The notes under the pieces were generated by a model that saw only the letters and a list, made by a program, of their open reading frames with translations, searched no databases and had not been told where the DNA came from. Source: Ottelia alismoides (Eukaryota; Streptophyta; Magnoliopsida; Alismatales; Hydrocharitaceae). From it: a stretch of 64,000 nt of DNA. The DNA is taken from the NCBI GenBank assembly GCA_037367405.1, contig JAZKJV010000682.1, forward strand, positions 604,501 to 668,500, in the 5' to 3' direction. The stretch's first letter is position 1. Each line of letters begins with the position of its first letter. Shown here piece by piece: positions 56,242-64,000 of the stretch. Position numbers and translations under genes: made by a program.

Positions 56242-56651
56242 CATTACAAGAAAATAGACCTAAGGCGACGAATAATTTAATATTCATTACCATATCTTCC
56301 GTAATTAAATATATAACAACGAATATTATTCGTTGCTTGCTTCTTTAAATTCGCAACGAATAATGGTATTCGTTGCTATATTTCTCGCAACGAATCATAT
56401 AATAACGATTATTCCTTGAATTTTTCTTATTTGCTAAATTTGGCAACGATCAGTGTGAATTTTAACGAATAATTCAACAGAGAAATTGTTGTTATTTGGA
56501 CCTTTAACAATGAATATGACATTCGTTGTTAATTATAAGTATAAAATATGATTTGGCAACGAATAATATTCGTTTTTAAATCTTTAACATTGAAAGATAT
56601 GGAAACGAATATTCAAGATATTCGTTGCCTTAAGTTCAGTTTCGTACAGTG
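56242..56651. mobile_element. CACTA-type miniature element
   Basis: 410 bp from CATTACAAGAAAATAG to TTTCGTACAGTG, a diverged CACTA terminus. It is flanked by AAT at 56239-56241 and 56652-56654, a 3-bp target duplication. The body is an array of AACGAAT/ATTCGTT motifs on both strands (a dozen or more), the arrangement of subterminal transposase-binding repeats. No coding. Confidence 0.72.
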
Positions 56652-56654
56652 AAT

Positions 56655-57778
56655 GACAAAGTATGATTAATTCATGGATATGTGGAACTGATGCTTGGAT
56701 GAAAATAAAATGATATTTAAATGGAGAGCGGCATAGAGAATATCTCATCGTCTCGGTCCCATATTGATGGGTTCACTTGCCGTTGCAATCGCATTTTTCT
56801 CTTCACGTCACATAAAAAAGCCTAATAATAAAATTAGGGTAAGAAGAGAAAACCGAAGCTATGTTCTTCCCAGTTTAACTGACACCAGCACATCCACATA
56901 CATCTTCTCAAATATGTTATGTTTTTTTCTCAAATATGTTCTCAAATATGTTCTGAAAGAAATATGTTAAAGTTGTCACAGTCTGCATTAACATATCACA
57001 TAACCCAACCAAATAAGAGAGTAAATTTCTAAGAATATTTATGACATGGCCCCTTCCTTGTTATGTTACTATACATGCTACATAGAAACCATACAAAATG
57101 CACTTATAAATGTGGATATAATCTGTCGAGAGATGTTCATTTGTAAGTCATACCTTATCATGTCATAATTTTACATAGAACTCATCAGGAGAACACGAAG
57201 ATCTGTGTGCGGAAATAAACCTTAACCACTTCTTTCTCTTCTTCGCACAACTTTTCCTGGTTATTTGCCCTGTGATGTTGCAGTTGCGGCTTCCCATATG
57301 CTCATGACACAGGGGCCGTCCATTCCCCATCTGACGATCTCATGCACTATAGCAAGAGTCGTCTACAGCAGACGATCCGGCTCCTTGGAGAAGAGAGAGT
57401 TTTGACACAGAAGGCAAATACCAGAGAAGTGTGGCGATGTGTGGATGGGAATTGTGGTTTGACAGCGATGGATGGGGGTAATGTGTGTGTGTGTGTGGAC
57501 GAGGATCGAGCAATGGGATTGAAGACTAAATGGTGATATTATTTTGCATGATCGATCACTCCTGTTAGTGTCAAGTACTTACTTTGACGAACGACAGCAA
57601 TGCCTTATATATTATAAATTTAAATAATTCCTATTGTATCTCAGATTATGCAACCGTTTAAATATATATATATATATATAATGCAATTCAATATTAATTG
57701 CATTTTATACTGAATTTTATGGCACATAGCAGCAAAATTTTCATGAATCCTCGTGGAAAAAGTTAGGGTTAGGATTTT
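56655..57778. other. Intergenic, simple repeats only
   Basis: Contains a triplicated CTCAAATATGTT block (about 56908-56951), a (TG)n tract at 57482-57500 and a TA run at 57663-57680. No gene can be supported. Confidence 0.4.
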
Positions 57779-58484
57779 TATCATATTTGTGCTCCTCTGA
57801 GATATTGCAATTTCAGTTATGCCCTTCTCTTTTTGGTAATATCAGTTGTGTCTCTCACTTCTTTTTCTGTTATTACTTGTGCCCCTCGAGTTAGTTGCCG
57901 TCCATCTCCAATGCAAACAGACGTTAACTCGGGGGATATAACGAGAATTAAATCAAAAAACAAGGTTGAAAAGGTCATTTCTCTATCCTTCCTATCCAGC
58001 CAACCCCTTTGTCCCTAGCCTGAGCTCTGCCCTGAGCTCCTCCCCAGCCCGAGCTCCTAACCCACATCTCCTCCCCCCTCCTCCCTGGCCCAACCCTGCT
58101 AGCCTCGAGATCCGCCCCGAGCTCACCTCTTCCTCCGCCCTCCTCCCCAACACCTCTTCCTCCGCCCCTCCTCCCCAGCCCGCCCCCTTCTCCCTGGCCC
58201 GACCCTGCCAGCCTCGACTAGCTGATGTCTGGAGGTTGTTCATCATCAGGAGCCACGAGAAGGAGATGATCGCGTACAATAGGCAAAGATTTTATTCTGA
58301 CCATAATCCTTTTCTTAACTACACATTGTTTTAAATAAACCATGATTATTTTAAATTTTTGACTGTCAAGCTGACGAAAAGGTACAAGTGATAACAGAGA
58401 AAGAAGTGAGGGGCACAACTGATATTAACAAAAAAGGGAGGAGCATAACTGAAATTCCAATATCTCATAAGGACACAAATGATA
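57779..58484. mobile_element. TIR element with C/T-rich cargo
   Basis: Inverted arms of about 105 bp: 57779-57890 and 58375-58484 share AATTTCAGTTATGC, AATATCAGTTGTG and CACTTCTTT(T/C)TCTGTTAT on opposite strands. The interior (58005-58225) is rich in CTCCTCCC, GAGCTC and CCCTGCCAGCCTCGA-like repeats. A relative begins at 62304. No target duplication or transposase is found; probably Mutator-like. Confidence 0.65.
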
Positions 58485-58499
58485 AGAACACAGCTATTA

Positions 58500-58625
58500 C
58501 GGTAGGGACCCACAAAACCCTTGATTTCGTACGAACCGCTCGATCTCGATCGAGCGACTCAGGTTCAATCCCTATTGCAGCAGATCCTTGCTGCACAGCA
58601 AAGGATCCGCTCCCTGGTGATACAT
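58500..58625. repeat. GATCGAGCGG repeat family, copy 3
   Basis: Contains ACCCTTGATTTCGTACGAAC, CTCGATCTCGATCGAGCG and GCACAGCAAAGGATCCGCTC, matching 55040-55230 and, less well, 30450-30600. It lies about 460 bp upstream of the rubisco activase start. Confidence 0.55.
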
Positions 58626-58739
58626 GAGTTGGAGAACACGTGTAAGCAGCCGTTCTCCACAGGCATGGATGCAATTATAAAAATTACAAGTGCATATATG
58701 TAAACTACCCACTCCTATCCTCTGATTTATCTATCTTGT

Positions 58740-59087
58740 GGATAACAGCGTTCCTTAAACCCAAGCCACACCCGTACTTCCTGAAAGCTCAACCCCCCTC
58801 CGAGGACAAAAGCTTATCCCCGAACCAACGAATCATAGGTGTCAGATGCCGCCACGTGTCATCTCCCAGTCACACCTTTTGTGGCCGTTGGGCTTCGGAC
58901 GCCAGAATCCACAAGTTCCCCAGCAACACGGAGAGAGAGCCCATCTTCTTCCCGCCACCAAACGCCTCCCAGAGCTCGCCATCGCCCCCTCTATAAGTAT
59001 CCCCCGCCCCCACACCCCTCCCATCACACTGCACTCCTCTCTCTCCTCCCTCCGTCGGTCGAGGCATCGCCCCGCTCCCCTTCCCCG
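58740..59087 (+). promoter_or_regulatory. Rubisco activase promoter and leader
   Basis: The I-box core GATAAG is present as CTTATC at 58813-58818, a G-box CCACGTGTCA has its core at 58853-58858, and the TATA box TATAAGTA is at 58992-58999. This close I-box plus G-box pair is the classic light-responsive module of photosynthesis genes. A C/T-rich leader of about 60 bases precedes the ATG at 59088. Confidence 0.72.
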
Positions 59088-60837
59088 ATGGCCACCTCCT
59101 TCTCCACCGTCGGAGCGGTCAACCCCGTGCCGGTAATCTCCCACCCAACTTCCATCCATTTCCTCATTCAAATCCCCCCTCTCAATCGCCTTTTCTTTTC
59201 GTGTTTTATTGCAGTTGAGCTTGCCCCGCTCCGGCTCATCTGGATCGGCCTCGGCCTTCTTCGGCGGGAGCTTGAAGAAGACCGTGCCAAGTGCGAACAA
59301 TGGAAGGTCGTCCGCCGGGAACTTCAAGGTTGTAGCTGCTGAGAAAGATCTCGACGAGAGCAAGCAGACGAGCAAGGATCGGTGGGCTCACCTTGCGTTC
59401 GACATGTCTGACGATCAGCAGGACATCACTAGAGGGAAGGGGATGGTCGACTCACTCTTCCAGGCTCCCATGGGAGACGGCACCCACAACCCGGTCTTGA
59501 GCTCCTATGAGTACATCAGCCAGGGCCTTCGCCAGTAAGTACCCGTGGATTGATCGAATCTATTTTTTTATTCTTTTATTTATTGCTGTTTGATCCGGAA
59601 ATTTGATGATCAGATACAACATGGACAACACCATGGGCGGTTTCTACATAGCGCCGGCTTTCATGGACAAGCTCGTCGTCCACATCGCCAAGAACTTCAT
59701 GACACTGCCCAACATCAAAGTAATTAAATTCGATAAAGAGATTCATATGACCGATTCTTCATGCACCGAACTAAAGTGGGTAATGACTGGTTTCTTCGCA
59801 GGTTCCTCTCATCTTGGGTGTTTGGGGAGGCAAAGGTCAGGGCAAGTCCTTCCAGTGTGAGCTTGTCTTTTCCAAGTTGGGGATCAAGTGAGTCCCTTGC
59901 TCTTGATTTGAATTTCTTCGTAATCTGGAGGAAGAAGAGAGAGAGGGGGGAAGACAATTAAATGTTTCAATTGTTTCAGCCCCATCATGATGAGCGCTGG
60001 AGAGCTCGAGAGCGGCAACGCCGGAGAGCCTGCGAAGCTGATCAGGCAGCGGTACCGTGAGGCTGCCGACATCATCAAGAAGGGAAAGATGTGCTGCCTC
60101 TTCATCAACGATCTAGATGCAGGGGCTGGAAGGATGGGAGGAACCACGCAGTACACCGTGAACAACCAGATGGTGAACGCCACCCTCATGAACATCGCCG
60201 ACAACCCGACCAACGTCCAGCTCCCCGGAATGTACAACAAGCAGGAGAATGCCCGTGTACCGATCATAGTCACGGGTAATGACTTCTCCACCCTGTATGC
60301 TCCCCTCATCCGTGACGGGCGTATGGAGAAGTTCTACTGGGCGCCGACGAGGGAGGACCGGATCGGTGTGTGCAAGGGGATCTTCCGGACCGACAACGTC
60401 CCCGACGAGCACATCGTGAAGCTCGTCGACACCTTCCCTGGGCAGTCCATTGGTATGCTCCTTCTCCTCATCGTTTGCATTCAGAATTTGATGATTTTAC
60501 AGCGAGTATATTCCAGTATTGAGTACTAAACATGGATTTGATTGCAGACTTCTTTGGAGCCCTGAGGGCGAGAGTCTACGACGACGAGGTGAGGAAGTGG
60601 ATCTCAGAGATCGGAGTCGATCAGGTCGGGAAGAAGCTTGTGAACTCCAGGGACCCTCCTCCGGAATTCGAGCAGCCTAAGATGACACTGGAGAAGCTCC
60701 TCGAGTATGGCAACATGCTGGTGAAGGAGCAGGAGAACGTGAAGAGGGTGCAGTTGGCCGAGACTTACTTGAAGGAGGCAGCGCTCGGAGACGCCAACGC
60801 CGATGCCCTGGCCACCGGGAAATTCTTCTCCTCTTAA
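59088..60837 (+). CDS. RCA: Ribulose bisphosphate carboxylase/oxygenase activase, chloroplast, short (beta-type) form
   Basis: AAA+ ATPase that removes inhibitory sugar phosphates from rubisco in the stroma. Six exons: 59088-59132, 59215-59534, 59614-59719, 59802-59887, 59980-60452 and 60548-60837, all with GT/AG borders. Together they give 439 residues, a typical length. A Ser-rich transit peptide ends near [10 protein letters not shown], followed by the conserved [20 protein letters not shown] region. Walker A is GGKGQGKS (about 166-173), Walker B is CCLFINDLD (about 224-232), and [19 protein letters not shown] carries the sensor and arginine-finger area. The protein ends [12 protein letters not shown], without the C-terminal extension bearing two redox cysteines found in alpha isoforms. 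No frame damage. The start was chosen because it opens the transit peptide and follows a TATA box at normal distance. Confidence 0.96.
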
Positions 60838-61261
60838 ACCATTTGTAGGAGGTTTGGATGTTCCAAACTCTTGTGACAATCATACAATTGTAGCTGCTTT
60901 TGTGTTCCAAAGTGACTGAAAATTTATCTGTGAATTTGTGCAGATAAAGCAGCTTGGGATGGAATCATCTTGTTTCACAAAGATGCATTGTTAATCTAGC
61001 TGCTAAGAACCGCGAAAACCGACAGCAAGGAGCACGACGATGGTAGCTGCTAGTATTGAGATGTAGTGGCCTTGTTGAGTGTTCTTAGCTGTTGAGTCTA
61101 ATTACTCCCAGTGATTATGTTTTATACCAGTTGTTGTAGCAGTGTCTGCAAACTATTGGTATTTCCTTTGATATGCAAAAGCTTGTGATTATGTGGTGGA
61201 TGAGTTCTTGTTAAGGACTGCTGTTTATCTATGTGGCCGCAGATTATTTTTGTTAGAATAA
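60838..61261 (+). other. Probable 3' untranslated region and downstream flank of RCA
   Basis: Non-coding sequence after TAA with T-rich and TGT-rich stretches (for example TTGTGATTATGTGGT near 61182), plausible for plant 3' end formation. No perfect AATAAA is seen. It ends where the TIR element begins at 61268. Confidence 0.4.
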
Positions 61262-61267
61262 TTATTT

Positions 61268-62267
61268 CCAAGGTTTTAAAAATCGAATCGAACCGATCAG
61301 TTGAACCGGTTAAACCAAAAACCGGAGGAAAAATGGTTCAATCACTTTGTTTTTATTCAGAAAATAAAAACCAATCAAAACTCAGTTGACCGCTTAAATC
61401 TGGTTGAACCAATTGAATCAAACCATCGGTTTAACCATCCATTTTTGATAAAATATAATTTCCAATAAATTAACAAAGCACACACTTTTTCATAAATATT
61501 CATAATCTAGTCTCATTCTAACTCATAGTATAATACGCCTTTATCTCGTCTCCTTCACATGTGACAATGACTCATTAGCGCTTGTCCCTTCGTGCCATAC
61601 GAGAGTTGCCTCTCTCTTCCCACATTGTGTATGAGGTTGTCCACTTATAACAATAACAAACGAAGAAGACATTATCGTAATCATACTATGAAAAGTAATA
61701 ATTAACAACACTTGTCTTCAGTTAGAGTTTAAATAATTTTAAAATTATTAATTTTTTACATCACATATATGTATTATATAAAAATATGATTATTATGCAC
61801 TTTCAAATTTTTTAGGAACATTTATATTTCTAACTTTTAAGCAATTTCACTTGTGTTCCTATATTTTCTTAAAAAATTCACAATATCATCCTTATGTTGG
61901 TATAAAATGGGAGAATAAGTGTACTAATAAAAGTCTACTACTATCGATTTTGTAAAAATATAGGGGATATATGCAATTACATTAAAAATAAAGGTATAAA
62001 TGTTATTGGAAAAACTTGGAAGGATAAGAGTAAACAAATCTTTGAAAGATATGATGTAGCATTTTTCGTATGTATTTGTATGATATACCGGTCTAACTCG
62101 GTTCGACCCTGTTGAACCATACAAACCAAACCAACAATATTACGATTCGATCTTTCCGATTTCTTTGAATGGCTGACGTCATCATTGGTTCGACCGGTCG
62201 GTCCCATTGGCCCGATCATAAAAAACAAAAACCCGATACATGTTAGATTTGATTTTTAAAATCTTGG
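61268..62267. mobile_element. 1.0 kb TIR element
   Basis: Ends are CCAAGGTTTTAAAAATCGAA and, on the other strand, CCAAGATTTTAAAAATCAAA. It is flanked by TTATTT at 61262-61267 and 62268-62273. Subterminal regions are full of AACCGGTT, GGTTGAACC and TTCGACC motifs. No transposase. Superfamily not certain. Confidence 0.65.
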
Positions 62268-62303
62268 TTATTTCTCATTAGAGTTTAATGAAAATTAATG
62301 GGT

Positions 62304-62840
62304 TTATCACTTGTGCCCCCTCTTAACTTCTACAATATATGTTATGCTCCTTTCCCTTTTGGAATATCAATTGTATCCCTAATTTCTTCCTATGTTATCA
62401 CTTGTGTCCTTGGTGTTCATTGCCATCCATCCGCATCTCAAACAAACATTAACTTTTGAATATAAGGGTAATTAGATTGAATAGCTAGGACATATATATC
62501 CTTTTTTATCGTCTTCTCCTTCATCCTCACCTCCTCTAAACCCGTCACCGCATCCTCGCACCTCCTCCTCATGTCCCCTCCTCCTTTGCTCCAAGCCTTC
62601 CAGCCCTTCATCTCAAGTGAGCCCATCATTATAGGTATTCTTCCTCTCCTTCTCTCAGTTTGTTTGCTACCTTCCTTTTCCCCCGTCTCCTCCATCCTCC
62701 CATCTTCTTCTTCTTTGATTCCGAACCCGAATCCAACTCCGATCATTATCTCCTTTCATCTGTGACACCTCCCTCAAACCATCCATTTCAAGCTCTTGAT
62801 CTCGAGGACCATCAGGTCCTCCATCTTCACTCGAAACCCA
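62304..62840. mobile_element. Truncated relative of the TIR element at 57779
   Basis: 62304-62470 resembles the left arm at 57779-57930, in the order TTATCACTTGTGCC, then GTTATGCTCCTTTCCCTTTT, then TTGCCATCCATC and AACATTAAC. It is followed by C/T-rich sequence (62510-62720), as in the relative. No right arm is found. Confidence 0.45.
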
Positions 62841-63731
62841 TAGAGAAAGATGACTAGTTTTCCAGGAGATTTCATAATTACATAGAGGCCCCAATGATTT
62901 AGTTTCTTCATAATTAAGCTCCTAATTTTCTCATAAATTATGAATAACTCAGTGGAACTTTGGAAAATCATAAATAAATAGAGGCACAAAAATCCAAAAA
63001 ATCTCAAAAAAAAATATGCAACCTTGAAAATGTTCGGAATCTAGTGACATGTTTCAGCGTGTTGTGAGTTCCTAAGCATATAAGAAATATATCTTTGACG
63101 TGGTCTAATAAAGTCAAAAATAACTCGAAGTCCATGTGAATCAATTATCTACTTGCCATGTGCTTTATTTGATATCTATTAGCATGTAGTTGTAAAATAG
63201 TATCTAAAATATCTCGATTTTCATATGTACACATAATGACATGTAAAATCAACTTCTTAACATCTCAAAATCATTGATTCAATGTATTAGCATGTGTATG
63301 TGCGCACGCGCATGCATGTGAGTGTGTGTAGAAAATCCTTTAAATGAAGTAGGAGATTTCTTGAATTTTGTAAAAACCATCGACATATCGGTAAACAAGA
63401 TTAAAAAAAGTTTATAAATTATAAAGTGCACATTGCAAATTATAATAGTAATTACATTGTTATGTGAAAAAAATATAATTGTGCTAACTAATGAGTTTGT
63501 CCCGGATAATAATATGTTTAAAATTATAACTGATCCCACTACCCCGCTGCTAACTGACTGTTGTAACTGACTGTTGCTTTTTCATGTACTTGTAATGTTA
63601 GTAATTACTTATTGAATTCAAGTTTAAATATCATGTCAAATGTATTGAAAATGTTCAAAATGATGCTGGCTTTTTTAGTTCAGGAAAGAGTCCATCTTAT
63701 CTTATATGATGTATGTATTAATGTATGTATG
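62841..63731. other. Intergenic, nothing recognised
   Basis: AT-rich DNA with a small GTGTGTG/GCGCACGCGCATGC patch near 63294-63330. No gene or element boundary is supported. Confidence 0.4.
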
Positions 63732-64000
63732 TAGGGATGGACACTATGTGGATCCACCCATATAACCCAACCAAACCATTGAAAATGGATCAAAATAATT
63801 TGGGTTATTTGGATTTTGGGTCGGAATGGACCCAAAACGTATTCCTTCAACGATTATTGGGTCGGTTGATGGGTTTAGTGTCTTCCACCCAACCCACCCA
63901 AATAACCCAAACTATTTCTTTGGATGACCTAAGATTTAATCTCACCCAACCCAATCGATATATACTTAATATATAATGTCAAGAATTCTAAAAGTCTTAT
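63732..64000. mobile_element. hAT-like element, left end (continues beyond window)
   Basis: Starts TAGGGATGGACACTATG at 63732, with dense GGGTT/AACCC motifs (GGGTTATTTGG, CCCAACCCACCCAAATAACC) as in hAT subterminal regions. It is preceded by TATGTATG, which may be the 8-bp target duplication. The other end lies outside the window. Confidence 0.5.

Overview
This is nuclear DNA from a flowering plant. Two intron-containing genes for chloroplast proteins (rubisco activase and glutamate-1-semialdehyde aminomutase), plant-only DUF3475/DUF668 coding, long-LTR Ty3/gypsy elements and fragments of plastid DNA all point that way. The strongly GC-rich coding of the DUF668 gene and of rubisco activase beside AT-rich intergenic DNA suggests a monocot, but I cannot name the species.

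Layout. 1-7277: a minus-strand Tekay/Del-like gypsy element whose left (3') LTR is cut by the window edge; its 5' LTR (3748-7277) follows a tRNA-Met primer site, and its internal region is shortened and broken. 7278-7440: end of a hAT-like element. 7773-9242 (-): intact single-exon DUF3475-DUF668 gene (PSK SIMULATOR-like). 9.7-20.2 kb: repeats, namely a reverse-transcriptase-related relic, a Mutator-like element with G-rich cargo (13366-14634), an RTE LINE tail, an 88-bp tandem array, a TIR element, a CACTA-ended element (17430-18879) holding plastid rps15 and petD pieces, and a TRIM-like remnant. 20230-30262 (-): the complete three-exon aminomutase gene; its 7.8 kb first intron has absorbed hAT, foldback, LINE and SINE-like insertions. 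32479-49085 (+): a full-length, very young Athila-type gypsy element with 3527-bp LTRs, a GCTAT target duplication, a tRNA-Asp primer site, gag and pol. 49.1-58.7 kb: repeats, including Tourist-like and CACTA-type miniature elements. 59088-60837 (+): rubisco activase, six exons, with I-box, G-box and TATA upstream. 61.3-64.0 kb: further TIR elements and the start of a hAT-like element.

Gene logic. The two recognised metabolic genes both serve the chloroplast: one supplies 5-aminolevulinate for chlorophyll and haem, the other reactivates rubisco. Both have GATAAG and CACGTG motifs in their upstream regions, as expected of light-regulated genes. The rest is transposon archaeology. The most unusual structure is in the Athila element, between pol and the 3' LTR: four hairpins, each running into a copy of the element's polypurine-tract motif, with pair-preserving stem differences. 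The second is the CACTA-ended element with two unlinked plastid fragments inside it.
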